From Dioscorea cayenensis subsp. rotundata (taxonomy: Eukaryota > Streptophyta > Magnoliopsida > Dioscoreales > Dioscoreaceae), in assembly GCF_009730915.1 (NCBI RefSeq), contig NW_024088559.1:62001-126000 (forward strand): a stretch of DNA of 64,000 nt, in the 5' to 3' direction. Under the pieces are notes generated by a model. That model searched no databases and had not been told where the DNA came from. It saw only the letters and a list, made by a program, of their open reading frames with translations. A program made the translations under genes and the position numbers. Of this stretch, positions 37,298 through 50,130 are shown piece after piece (positions within the stretch are counted from its first letter, which is position 1; each line of letters begins with the position of its first letter).

Positions 37298-37788
37298 TTT
37301 CTCATGCTTTTTGATTTGACAGAAGAGCACACAGACTGCACAGAGTAATGTCACAAAACAACAGCACACTGATAATTTATACAAGAAAAGCTTAAAATTT
37401 AATTTTAGAAAAAAAAAACATACACAGTGTTTCAACAGCACACTGATTTAGTTTTTATCAGTAGTTTTGCTTTGCCAAAGTTACTCTATAGCTAGGTTTG
37501 ACAACTATTAACATCACAATAAAAACAGATTAGGGTTTTGTTTGTTCAGCAAACCACCATCTCCTCATCATTGAATTTTTAAAATAAATACAAATAGCTG
37601 ATCCAAAAGAATTAATCCAACCATGAGAACCAAAAGGCTTGTTTGTGCTTGAAATTCTCCAAAATCAATCCATGATCTGTTGCTTTTGTTGCTGGAAGGT
37701 ACATATATGCTTCTGACAACAGATCATTGGGTAGATTGTGATGAATTAACTGTGTGGAACAACTATCAAAGGATGCATAAAATGATAT
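34322..37788. other. AT-rich intergenic DNA between DUF7950 and PTAC10
   Basis: The first 400 bp is the DUF7950 3' region and continues the CACGTG series (34447, 34499 and 34682). The rest is AT-rich with TA runs (35005-35014 and 37270-37297). No gene, conserved peptide or RNA gene was recognised, and the open frames are short and low-complexity. Confidence 0.5.
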
Positions 37789-40700
37789 CTAGTTCTCAAA
37801 CATTCCCTCATCTGCCATCCTTGGAGATTCAGTGCCATTAACAAATGGTTTGTTCTCCGAGTCCGAAAGGGCATCACTTAGTATACTATAGATGATTTCA
37901 TCCTCATCCTCGTCCTCGTCGTCCTTGTCACCTTGATCAGAAACTTCCTTTTCTTCGACTTTTGGCATTGCTTTCTTCCGGGCTTCTCGACGCATTTTTT
38001 GCTTCATTGCCTCTTCATATGACATCTCATACCAAACAATACGATTTCCAACAATGGCCTTGTTGTGATTTTCAGTCTCTCTCTGCTGCCTGCTCTTTTC
38101 TGAGTTCTTCGGCTCACCCCAGTAGTCATAACGGTACAATGGGCTTGATGGATCATATTTGTCTTTCATAAATAGCCTCTCATCTATGTATCTTCCTGGT
38201 TCATCTAGTGGAAGTCCTAGAGCTTTCCGGCTGTCAAACATGCGAATTGATTTCCAAAATTCAATATTTCGACAAATGTATCAAGGGTTTCTAGAAAAAG
38301 AAACTGCATAAAGAAAATTCTTGATACAAAATATAGTTAGTTAGTCAAGGAAAAACAGAAACAAAGGTGTTTAGTGGTTGTAACAAAGTAGGTATTCATG
38401 ATAATTCAATTGTTGACCTGAGTTGAAGTAAAGTTCTAACTGTTCTACAGATGAAATAAAGTCTTGCTAGTATGCCAAACTCTTTGCTCACTATTAGCAG
38501 CCTATTTCTCAAACTGCTCCATCCTCAAGCTTCTCCATTCACCTTTCCACTCACCTTAGTCATATTCTTAAAAGTTTATGGAAATCTTTCATGCCACCAT
38601 CTTCCAAACTTATGAATTATGATGCTAACGTCAACATGCCAAGCTTACCAAATTACACTGTTATGTGCATATGCTCAAATCCACATGACATCCACTCAAT
38701 CTCAACTATATATATATATATATATATATTAAATCATTTGTTTCTTTTAAATTGTTCAGGCCATTCTGTTGGGCTACGCATGCCTCATAAAACCAGTAAC
38801 TTTGCGTTTGAATGAAGCGACAAGTTGCAATCCTTCATCTTAATGACAACAACAACAAGCATGCATTGTTTCCATAAACCCTGACTAGTAAATTATATAG
38901 TTTTTCTCACAATCAGTACTGTCTCAAACAACAAAATTAATGGTGTATATTTCACTCAAACAGATATACAAGCATTCCTCCTTCAAAAAGAGAAATGCAA
39001 GTTGATCATTAGTCAAATCAATGTATAGGAGTTTTTGGTAACCATGATTTCAGACACATGACTGCCATTCATAGAAACAGCTAATATCTTCGCCTTTGTT
39101 GAATTGTTCTCCATGATCATCATAAGAAGTGCTCAACTGTTTGTATAACTAGTGAGAAAATAACTAAGGAAATATATGCATGACCAAAACAACCATCAAT
39201 CTGCAGTCACCAGGTATCTTAATTTTCTCTGAGAAGGTAAGTGCTAAATTGATATATATATATATATAAATATATATCCATATATCTATGAAGAGCTTAG
39301 TAGGCAAACTTGAATTTCCATGGGATTATGGTATAGAATTTTTAAAAAAAAATTGCGTTAAAAGAGAGAAACAGATGTGCATTAGTTTAACCATGGTGAC
39401 AAAAGAAGACCAAATATATGAGATTGATCAGAAATGAAATTGTGATGATATTTAGAAAAAATGATAGTATGAAAATAAACACATCTACCTGCTAATATCT
39501 CTAATCAAAGCTTCTCTTTCTTCTAATGAACGTCGCCAATGCATCAGGTCATACTCATCCATTTCAATCATTCGTCTCAACTTTGGAAGTTTAAATTCTT
39601 CTCCTCTTTCATTTGCTTCCTTCTTTAATTTGTAAAGCATCTGTACTAAAAGAATCATTTAAAATTAAAGAAATCTCAGAATCACATCTATATGATTGTG
39701 CAAAATGGGGGAAAAAAAAAAAGACACCAAAAACCTCATGAGCGCTTATACAAACAGATATCCAAGACAAAATTGCCTCAATCTAAATCTTGGACAATGA
39801 TACAACATGTCAGATGCTAGTGTCCAAAATCATTAGTCCTATGTTTTAACCAATATTTTATCTTGGCAATGGTCATCAGTTATATAATCAAATTTTACCT
39901 TGCAAATAGAGCTTTCATTCAAAATCAAACTAAGATGCAATCACGCTTAAATATTATTATTGATATTGCTCATACAACTTACAAATAATTTCCTTTCCTT
40001 TTTATGCATCATACATATATGCACTTCAATGACACTCCAAGACATCAATGTACCAAATCAATTTACCACAATTTTCCTCATTATTCATTAAAAGTAGCAG
40101 TTGTAAATATTCACTTCACCAATAAAAACAGAGAACCATTCAAAAAGCTCCCATCAACACAAGGCCTAAGATGGTCTCGTAGCATGTTCGACATGTGTCA
40201 AGAGATAGTCTTCTCACCTTGAGCCTAGGCACCAACTTGCAAATGAAAAACCTTATCGATGATCCTAAACATGATCTTTGGCCCATAACATGCAGAAAGC
40301 TTCATTGCCAATGCGTGAATGACACATCACCTATGTGTGAAAACTTGACCTTTTATACAATAAATGCAATAAGCTCCCATCAATGCAATAGGTGACACGC
40401 TCATCGCACATGCACCCTTGCGAGGACACAACTGAAAGGTATTGAATTGTTGTCTCTAAGTTTGAAGGTTGGGATGTGGGAACTCAAGATAATTTGATTC
40501 TTAGTGCTTGCATCCTCGCCCTAAAATTTTTTTTTTGAGAGGAGAACGCTTAAGAAAATTAATTTGATATTGCAATCATATAAGACTTTTTCTAACTGGA
40601 GCAATTTCATGAATTTTTTTTTTCTTTGGAATCACTGAGGGAGTCAACGGAGTATTGGAAATCATGATCAAATTTATGTGGCACTGTCTTACCTGACGCT

Positions 40701-43700
40701 CAGCACGAGCAGCATCCAACTCAAGTTCCTCCACATTTGTATTCTGAATAAATAAATATTAATCATGGAAGCTCAAATGGATAAAATCAAGTAATAAAAG
40801 ATACTCCAGGATGAAGAAATACTGACTGCTATACTTACCAGAATCACCTTTGGAATTAAAGCTTTCTTGAAGTATGCTTTGGTATATTCAACACTGTTTT
40901 CTTCATCAAAAGGCTCCAAATTCTTCAAAGGTTTCTTATCCTTATATTTATCAGGGTTTGCATCCTCATCATCCAGAATCAGTTGTTCTGCATTATGTAA
41001 GTGCCATAGCTGCACAGTAAAACACGCAATAACTCTAATTATACCTTTGACCCAGTTAGAAAACGACTTAACAGGATAGGAGAATATAAATGAAAATTTT
41101 CCCCTTGGAAAAGGATGTTATGAGGGTAGAACCATTATTTTGTGTGTTTAAAAAACTGAACATCAGAATTATGTTTTAGACATTGCATGGGAAAAATACC
41201 TTATCTACATAAGGATGATTTGATAACAAGGATTGTTCTTCTATTTTGAATTTTGGCTTTCTTCTAGGAATGGGTGCCCTTCCACAATCCCGCTGAATAA
41301 GGAACAAAATCTCTGTTAAACTCAGGTAACTTAATAAAAACCATACCCTTTAACAATAACCAGACTAAAAGATCTGTGAATTAAAAAAATAATAATTATT
41401 ATAAATAAATAAATAAATAAAAGGAGTGTATTTGATGATAGGTGGCATTGCACTGAACCAATTTAATATTCAAGATGCAGATATAACACTCATCAAACAA
41501 AATTAACGGCTTATAAGCAAAGGCAAAATCTTGACCAGAACATTTTTAATACAATGCATTTGAAACAAAAGTTAAGACAACCAATGAAAGAAGTAGAGGT
41601 GATCAAATATAAAAGCCACTCTGTTTCAATTTTCATCATGAGTCTGTATGCAGTGCTAGTTACATCTGCATCTGTAGCATAACAGGATAAACATTGTTGC
41701 AGTTCATGCCGCCCATATTCAGCGGCTTTTGCAGCAACCAAAGATAAATGATTCTTGTCTAATAAAATGAAATCAAAATAAGGGGCAAAGAGAAATCAAA
41801 ACATCATATGTACGGCCCACAATATTCTTGGAATGACTCTATCCTTCAATTTCAGCCTTGGCGGTTCCTTTCCAAGATTTCAGTATTTTAGCCAAAACAT
41901 GACCAAACTAAGAAGATACAGCAATGATAAGAAGAAATATGACATTCAAGAAAATAAAGAAAAAAATTGAACAGTTCAAGCAAAAAAATTAGATAAAAGA
42001 AAATAAACACAGGTCTTGTTGATAGAGACTCTGGCATTTGGAACACAACCCATATTGATCTATTCCCAACCCAAAACCCTTGTGAATCCAAATGTTTAAG
42101 TCTTTAAGTAATACAAAAACCTTTGGCAGACTCTTTTAACTGCTCCACTGCATTGTTTTACATAAATTGCCCACATAACTGCTTTAGTGCTGATTTTTAA
42201 CTGTTGATTTTATTTTTATTTTTATTTTATTGTTTTGTGCACTAAGGGTGATAGTGTTTACTTCTGAACAAATTAGTATGCACTCATATGAAGTTATTTC
42301 TTCACTATCTTAAGAACTGTGATGGACGTCTAAAGCCTAAGAAACTATTGCTTGATTCAAGTGACAGCAGATTTGTCATTTCCACTTGCTCATTACTTTT
42401 TACTCCTCTATTCCTTTTACTGTTCCTCCCGTAACAAAGGAACTGATCTAATTCTACGAGTGTTTACCAATTCCAAGTCATGTAGACTAACATGTCAGAT
42501 ATTAATGTCTGAATTAACCACTTATCTCATACTGCTCAGAACTATTTCCATTAAGATATTTAAAAAAGAAAAAAATCAACCAGACTTCCCTTACTTGCAT
42601 CAGTCTCAAATTCAGTCTGAAGGTAATGAACCAATAGACACCTAGGCATTTCCCGCGTGACCATAACATCATACAAATTAAATAATAAGCCAACAGACCA
42701 CTCTTGAAAGGATCATAAACTATGAGCATCAAACTTTAGCCACTATCCACGAACTTAATCTGAAGCATGCAACTGAAAGAAAAGAAAGTCACCCATAATT
42801 CTTCTGGATTTGTATCCTCTTTGCGATGAAATATTGGTGGATAGTCAAATCTATTAAATCTGCATGAACATTGACAAACACATAAATTTCAAACCAATGA
42901 CTATATAAATAGTTAGCTTCACTATGAACAAAAAGAGGATCAACAAATTTCTGAAAATTAAAATCTATCAATATTTTGAAGCATGAGCCATAAGGTGTAG
43001 TAACATGCACAAAGTTCTGTTAATTCACAATGTGGGAACTGATAAGTTTTCCACTATAAATCAAAGATAGTGATTGTCACAAGCATATTAGGATTATGAA
43101 GACCATTCATCCGATTAATGATGTAAAACTGACCAGTATAACAAAGAAAATTTTAATAAAAAATAGAGATGGTATTCTGGAAGAAAAAACATACAAAAGA
43201 TGGTCTATGTTTGGATCAACCAGGCGCATTTCAAGGGGAAATCGAAAGCGATATGGATCTCGCTTGGCCTGTAAAAGATCAAGTATAAATGAATTAACCT
43301 TCATTTGGCAAGGAGTATGTAAAATATGTTTAGACATATCAGATAAAACTACTGTAAGTGGCACCAGTACATATTTGCAGCATCAAATGAACTATGTGAT
43401 CTTTGTCACACAGACACAGACATGCATGTGCGCGTGCGCACACACACACAATAGACAAATAAATAAAAAGCTAGCATAGTATCATATGTCTTATCGATAA
43501 GTAGCATGAGTACATCTGAGAACATGCACAGGTACAAACAACTAAAAGGCATGAATAAAGGAATAAAACAATATGTTGGGATATAAGAAGAAATTGACAA
43601 GTGATTATATGTGAATAGATATTTATATGAAAGTATTATATCATATAATTAATATACATAGAGAAATATTCATAAGCACTAAAAGCTGTCCCTTACCAGA

Positions 43701-46030
43701 ATTTCAACAATTACACGCATGCCAACCTTTACATGATGGCGAATCCAGTACCAATCATTTCCTTTTATGGGAACCCATCTATAGATAAGAACAGATGAAT
43801 TAGTATACCAGAATCAGGAAAGTCAAACAATATGAGATATTCCCAGTGAGTTACCAGGTTTGATGGCAATGTTTGCACAACTTGCCAAATGGTACTTTTT
43901 GTCAAACTGAATTAGTTGTGCAGAAATTAAAGATTTTTTGGCATTGGGTAGGGGTAGAGAGCAGAAAAGTCACTAACGTTGAATGCCGAAATTGTCATGG
44001 AAGAATTTTTAATTTTCTCTGTGTACAACATCTTTCTCTACAGTTGTTGCTTTTCAAAAGTGTGCACACGCTCACACACACACAGGAAAAAAAATCCACT
44101 CTTTATTCATTCTTGTCTAGATGTGAAAATGCATTAGCTTTAGTTTAGTTTTCCACTTCCACCAATAAGGTTCAAATTGCATCAGTAATAAATTTATAAA
44201 ATGATCGCAGAAGGAAAAGCTGCATAGCTCAATAGATCTACAAAGAAAAAGGAGATTCACCCATCATAGACACCTCCAATGTCAACAAAGGCTCCTTGGT
44301 GAAGGTGCAGAGTTACCACCTTTCCCATGCAGACCTGCCATAATCCATTATCATATTAATCTTGCTAAGATTATGCAGTTTAATTGTAAAAATATGTTAC
44401 AACAGAAATTCTCGAGGCATTTGAAGGTGAAAAGCTTATAATTATAAGGAATTTAATAGAAGTTGATGACAATTCCGGAATAGATGAGAAGCTTACCTGC
44501 CCAGGGTAAAAAAAGGGAAGCTCAAGCTGCAAGAAAGACCATCATTCTTAGAAAAAAGAATTCACAAATAGATAAGTCAACAACATAAATGAAGAGAAAG
44601 AAGATAGCCACAAATATACCATGCCGTCTTTGTAGTCCTTGCCTCGTTTTCTCCTACCAGGATAATAATCTTGATCAAACTAAACCAAAAACAAACCAAA
44701 TTTAATCATCAGCCCCAAAGAAAAGTTAGAGATATACTCTTAGATATCTATATGAGAGAAAGAACTCCTAATCGCCTTATTGATATTCAAACAATAACAC
44801 AATGTAGCCATTCATATGCATTGACATTAGACTATAAGAGGAATGCGGCCATGGTGATTTAATCCAAAACAAGTTTTGGCATTGAACCCATAAGTGGCTG
44901 AATTTTTCATTTAATACACTTCTTATATGAAAATTGACACAACTTGATGGATAATGATTGTGAACTATTTCTATACAATGTTGATCAAAGAAAATTCCAA
45001 ATATAATTAGACATGGAAGGAATCATGCCATTTTCATTAAATCACAAGTATCTTTGATATCAACAATGCCCTGTAATCATGCTCACATATGGGTTCAATT
45101 CCAAAAATTGTTTTGGATTAAATCACCATGGCCGCACTCCTATAAAGCGATTAAGATCTTCAAGACTTCTCTTTCTCATAGATATGTAAGGGTATATTTC
45201 TAACTTTTCTTTTCAGATTTCAAGCTAAGCCAACAGAGATCATTGCAACATCAACAAACCAAACAAGAACAAAAAAAAAAAAGGATCTTTACCTTGTATG
45301 ACTCCTCCTCCAACCGATCTTTATTCGCTGCAACCCACTCATTGTACTGCTTCAAGAAAACCTTGTACCTATCCAAACACATAATTCCCACATCCGTATC
45401 CTTATCCACCCTCACTCCCTCCATCTTCTCAACATCAACCCTCTCAGCGAGCATCTTATGCGCCTCCCTAATAAACTCCAGCTCCTTCTTATCCACCTCC
45501 CATCCTCTGGGAGGCCAGTCCCTCGGCGGCACAAGCCGGGTCACCAAAGGCCCATCCCAAGAAGTCTCCAGTGGCTCCGGTATCTCTCCCTTAATCTCAA
45601 ACTGCTTCGCCTGGTATTCCTCCTCGGAGAGCCCGCTCTCCTCCATCTTCTTGCGGCGGTACGACGGAGTGAGCATCTTGTGAGCCTCGATGGCTTCAGG
45701 GGATTGAAGAGGGACTTCTTCGCCCTCATTGAGGGCTTTGCGAGCGAAATCAGCCTCCGGCGTGAGGATCTCCTCCCATGGAGCCCAGCCACGCTCGATC
45801 CAGTTCCGGCGGCGGGCCTCGTCCTCCGTTTCCTTCTCACGGGGTTTGAAGTCCTTGAGGAAATCCTCGTCGACGGGGTCCTCATCAGGAGCGTATGCAG
45901 AGGAAGTGGAGGAGGACCTGGGGAGGAGGCGAAGGGATCTCCATTCAACCGAGGGTTTGGAAGCTCGGAAGGGAGGAGAGAGGAAGCGAGGAAGGAGGCA
46001 ATGGTGGTGATGGAGCTGGAAGCAGTGCAT
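37789..46030 (-). CDS. PTAC10: Plastid transcriptionally active 10, S1-domain protein of the plastid RNA polymerase complex
   Basis: Twelve exons on the minus strand: 46030-45293, 44679-44620, 44526-44497, 44334-44261, 43778-43697, 43268-43195, 42859-42793, 41292-41200, 41009-40839, 40743-40693, 39640-39489 and 38230-37789. The joined frame is 677 residues; Arabidopsis PTAC10 is about 668. The N-terminus (to about residue 45) is a Ser/Arg/Pro-rich chloroplast transit peptide. An S1 RNA-binding fold lies at about 267-340 (VCMGKVVTLHLHQGAFVDIG, GWVPIKGNDWYWI). It is followed by LVDPNIDHLLFNRFDYPPIF and EELWRDCGRAPIPRRKPK. The C-terminus is acidic (DQGDKDDEDEDEDE). In Arabidopsis this PEP-associated protein is needed for plastid transcription and greening. 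I first considered HEMERA/PTAC12, but the S1 domain and length fit PTAC10. Confidence 0.93.
44725..45204. repeat. Fold-back element in PTAC10 intron 1
   Basis: The arms are inverted: 44725-44895 reads GTTAGAGATATACTCTTAGA and later GCGGCCATGGTGATTTAATC. The reverse complement of 45085-45204 reads GTTAGAAATATACCCTTACA and then the same GCGGCCATGGTGATTTAATC. The left arm has an extra stretch of about 45 bp (around 44785-44828). The loop is about 190 bp. It resembles a MITE or fold-back transposon; no clear target duplication was found. Confidence 0.7.
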
Positions 46031-47739
46031 GGTTTTTCACTGCATTGAGTTCTCTCTTGGGTTTTCTCAGGGGTTTAAGGAATGGAGAAGATAAGGGGTT
46101 GTTTTTTTTTTTTTTGCAAATATACCCCTGCAAAGCCAAATAATTGTATTTACATACCCAATAAAATATTTTTATTTGTTTATATATTTCAATAGTTAAA
46201 AATTAATATATAAACTTTATAAAGATATAGATTCATCTTTAATTATTTTTTTATATTTTCTAACACAAATAAAGAAAAAATAATAATAATAATATATATA
46301 TGATATATAATATTTTGTTATATATGTTTTTTTGTTAATATCAGGAAAAATTCATAATTTGTCCTTATTTATTCAAATAAAAAATATATATAATTTTTAT
46401 TGTGATTAAAGATGAAAATAACCAAAATGCTTAAATTCTAAATCAGTGTGCTAAGAAAAAGGCAGGGAATAGAGCCTTCAAAGAACTCATTGTGAGCATT
46501 AGGAGACAGTTCCTGAAAATTTTACAAAAAAATCCCTATTTCCTTTTTGCATTTTTAACCATTCTCATGACAATTTTTACACATTAAACCTTAAATTTTT
46601 ATTTATTTTCACAAATTTCATTTTTTTTTGCAACTAGACCCTCTAACTTTGTATTTTGCAATAAAACACCCAATTTTTCACTTTTAACATTATTTTATTA
46701 ATTTCGCATATAAACCACTGGATTTTTTTTTCATATTTTTACATTTTTATGAATTTTTTTTCAAATAACACCGAGCTTCTTATTTTTGAACTTTTTCTAT
46801 GAATTATTGCAAATGAACCCATTTTTTCTACTATTATTTTTTTAAAAATTTCAAATCTTGCAATTAAACCCTTAAACTCCCCTTTTCGAATTGTTGATTC
46901 AACATCTAACACTAAACTAAGCCCAGTTAATATAATCAAATATAATTAAGGGAACTAAGTTGGCATGATGTTGATGTGTTGTAAATGAGGACAGAAAATG
47001 ACTGATCACTAAGTATAGAGATATTCTTATGAGTATGATTTGTTAATGTATGATATATATATATATGACATCTTTAACTAGTCTAGAAAGTCATACAAGT
47101 ATTAGAACATGCACCCGGCCAACCCTGAATAAATATTCAACTTAGATTTATTTATTTATTTATTTATTTAATTATTTTGGAATAAATGTGGATAAACCAT
47201 AACTTTATTGAATAAAAGATAGACATGGAACATAAGATAAAAGCTCTCACCGGAAACTTGGATTTCTTTTCTCAGCTATCTTTATAATAATTATTTATTA
47301 TAGAATGATAAATATATATGACATGACAATATGATATAACTCAAATAATTTAAAGCCTTAAAGCACAACGGCAGGGTCACGCATGAATGCTTTTGATTTG
47401 TGTTCAAACCTATTTTTATCCGCTAATACATTGATTTGGAATGCACATTAATTGTAGTATTTGCTTGCCTAGTATTATGGTCATAGTCCTCAGTTGTTGT
47501 ACATATATGAGTAATTTTGAGATCTACCATGAGGTTTCAAGCTATGCAATTGCACCCAAGCACTATCCAGCAAGACTTATCAAATCATCTCATCCATGTT
47601 ATTGGCCATTCATTAGCAGGTGCAAAACTTAATTCACGTTTGATGTTCATGTGTGTATAAAAGAATGTTGCTCGCAAGCTTTTTGATTCTATGTTGTAGA
47701 TAAAAACTTTGTGAATATAAGGTCAAAGAACTTGTGGTA
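46031..47739. other. PTAC10 upstream region and AT-rich intergenic DNA
   Basis: This stretch includes the PTAC10 5' leader and promoter side. At about 46366-46446 lies a segment that recurs at 55360-55440. From 46520 to 46900 there are degenerate repeats around TTTGCAATTAAACCC-like phrases, suggesting decayed transposon sequence. No gene is seen. Confidence 0.45.
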
Positions 47740-47741
47740 TA

Positions 47742-48016
47742 CTTCTTCTGTTCCTTTTTATCTGTCATAAACTCATGTTTCTTTTTATCTGTCATTTTTT
47801 AACATTAAAAATTATTTATTTGTTTTTTTTCCAAAGTTACCCTAACACTATATTCAATTTTCTTCTTGAAATTTAATATGATAAAAAAATGTGAAGATAT
47901 AAATTAGGAGTAATTTTGGAAAAATAACTAATTTTTTATTAAATTATGTGAAATAACCAACTTTCTTAGTATGTGAGATTCGGTTATTTACGACAGATAA
48001 AAAAGAACGGAGAGAG
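47742..48016. mobile_element. Stowaway-type (Tc1/mariner) MITE, 275 bp
   Basis: The ends are CTTCTTCTGTTCCTTTTTAT (left) and, reverse-complemented, CTCTCTCCGTTCTTTTTTAT (right). Both match the canonical CTCCCTCCGTTCCTTTTT Stowaway terminus and run into ATCTGTC. TA dinucleotides flank both sides (47740-47741 and 48017-48018), the expected target duplication. The interior is AT-rich and non-coding. Confidence 0.85.
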
Positions 48017-48018
48017 TA

Positions 48019-49190
48019 TATTCTAAATGCATGATAAGGGGTAGAAAGAGAAAAAAAAAACAAAGGTGGTCAGTCGAGTAGGGTAATAGGGAATAAAACA
48101 TTTTACTTACTGTTGCAAAGAGATAATTGCATTGCATTTAAACTTCAAGAAAAGCGTGATTGGATTTAGAATGAGTAGAAGCTTGGGTTAAGTCTGTTCA
48201 TTCTAGGTCTCTAACCAATTAACTTCGTTTTACAAAGAACTCATGTCATGAAGGGTTTAAATAAAAGAGAGAGAGAAAGAGAAAGGTTCTGATTAATACT
48301 TAGTGGACAAATGAACCATAGATCATCTGGTGAAGACGTGATAAACATCTCAACAAGAGACGCATGAAGAAAAGGAAAGAATACCAACGAATTCAGAGGG
48401 AAAAAAAAAAGTATTTGAACAAAACATGCATGATTGTATGAAAAAAATGAACATGGCATATGCATACATATGGAACAGGGTCCACCAGAGATACATGCGC
48501 ATGTCATATAAGATTTACTGCATGTGAATATAACTGCAAAAATTATTCTTCCTTTAATCATGCATAATTTTTTTAAAAAAATAAAATAAATAAACCACAA
48601 ATTTATTGAAACAAGAAGAGTAAAGTCATGTATATTTCTTCATCCATATGTTTTTTTTTTCTCTATTTTTTTATTTCTATTTTTTCAGAGCACTATCAAC
48701 CAATAAGCTTTAGCCACATAGGAGAGTGAGATGTTAGGGTGACTTTTTCAACGTTGCAAAGTTAATCTACCATCACTAAAAAAATTTAGATTGACAGTAA
48801 CTCTGGTATGGGGTTAAATGGGATTTTGGGGTTACCCTTGTAACTCCGGTATCGGGGTTATTGATCCCCTAGATATATATATATAATTTTTTTTATATAT
48901 GTTCTTTCATGTAATGCAGTGATTATAGTTTTTATTTCAAAATAATATTATTCTAGTTATAATAATTTATAATTTTGTCAAAAAAAAAAAGAAATTTTTT
49001 ATTTAAATTAAATTTTAAAAAAATTATTAAATATTTATATATTTAATAAATAGTTTTATTAAATTATATTAATTATTTTAAGTTAAATTAAATTTTAAAT
49101 AAAATATTAAATAATTAGTAGTAAAAATGTTCTCACACAATATAGCCCAAATTAAACAACACACCCCTTTCTGATGACACTATACAGAGA
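48019..49190. other. AT-rich intergenic DNA, no gene seen
   Basis: The sequence is low-complexity with several T and A runs and no conserved peptide. The open frame at 48241-48600 on the minus strand is hydrophobic by composition only and has no homology I recognise. Confidence 0.5.
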
Positions 49191-49390
49191 TACATGCCCT
49201 TGTTCCCCACACCCACACTTATCTCATGACAGTTGACACACACCCTTGTTCTCCCACACCTATCTCATGACAGTTGATACACACCCTTGTTCTCCCACAC
49301 ACACACACACACCCACCTATCTCATGACATTTAATACATGCCCAAACAAAGGCATGCACAAGGTTGAACAAAGGCATGCACAAGGTGGTT
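49190..49390 (+). repeat. Tandem repeat array with CA microsatellite
   Basis: Three to four degenerate units contain CACACCCTTGTTCTCCCACA followed by CTATCTCATGACAGTTGA. They are followed by two copies of CAAAGGCATGCACAAGGT (49356-49387). A pure CA run lies at about 49297-49312. The array directly precedes the arogenate-dehydratase pseudogene. Confidence 0.7.
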
Positions 49391-49402
49391 CACACAACGG
49401 CG

Positions 49403-50130
49403 ATGGCAATGGCGGCCACTCGAGCTCCGTGAATCCACTCCACCCCTTCTTCAACCCACGAAGCTGAGAGAAGCTCCATCCAAGCTCCATCTAGTCTCTT
49501 TCTCAGACCTCGCCGGAAAGCTCTTGTCTCCGCTTTCGTTCGAGCCGGAGGAGCTGGCAGAGATGATAACCTCCTCAATAGCACTGGTTCCTCCAACGAT
49601 CTGAATCGTTCTTTTCTTGATTCTTCTTCTGAGTTTGCTTCCAAGGACCCTTCAACACTTCCTCATGAGCTATGATTATGGAAAATGGAGGCATTTGAGC
49701 CCCTTATCGTACTGTTCATACAGCTCTAATCTTTTTTATTTTATTTCATTTTGTATTTTCTTTTTAATTTTATTGATAATCTGTTGGTGTTTGATTTGAT
49801 AGTATCACTGTTTTAATGTGGTAATGTGCAAATGTGCTAACTGAATCTTAACTTCAGGTTTTCACTCAATGTGAGCATACCCTAGCAAAGTTAATTAGGA
49901 GTTGTTAATTAGAAAAAATGTGGATGATGCAGTTGGGGCTGCGAAGGTAAGATTCAGGTGTTACATTCCATTGCATCTGCATGCGCACCCAACACTAAAT
50001 CAATATATGTATCCTATAATGCAGTTTATTGCTGATAACAAGCTTGAAGATGCTGGTGCTGTTGCAAGTTCATTAGCAGCTGAACTCTATGGTTTAAACA
50101 TCTCGCCAGAGATATTCAGGCATGCTACAA
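49403..50130 (+). pseudogene. Arogenate (prephenate) dehydratase pseudogene fragment
   Basis: Two regions of an ADT-like gene are present on the plus strand. The 5' part (to about 49660) encodes a transit-peptide-like stretch with FVRAGGAGRDDNLLNSTGSS and ASKDPSTLPHEL, like the N-terminus of plant ADT1. After a gap, 49859-49947 encodes QCEHTLAKL, a stop, then VDDAVGAAK in another frame. It continues across a preserved intron into FIADNKLEDAGAVASSLAAE LYGLNI (50025 onward), the conserved end of the prephenate dehydratase domain. The middle exons and the ACT domain are absent and there are frame breaks. The retained intron indicates DNA-level copying, not retroposition. Confidence 0.7.

Noticed and set aside
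37789-46030. Assignment of this gene as HEMERA/PTAC12
   Set aside because: The S1-type domain, the 677-residue length and the conserved blocks fit PTAC10, not the PEST-rich HEMERA protein.
45458-46048. 196-residue plus-strand open frame over PTAC10 exon 1
   Set aside because: It is the antisense shadow of a GC-rich coding exon; the minus frame carries the conserved PTAC10 sequence.
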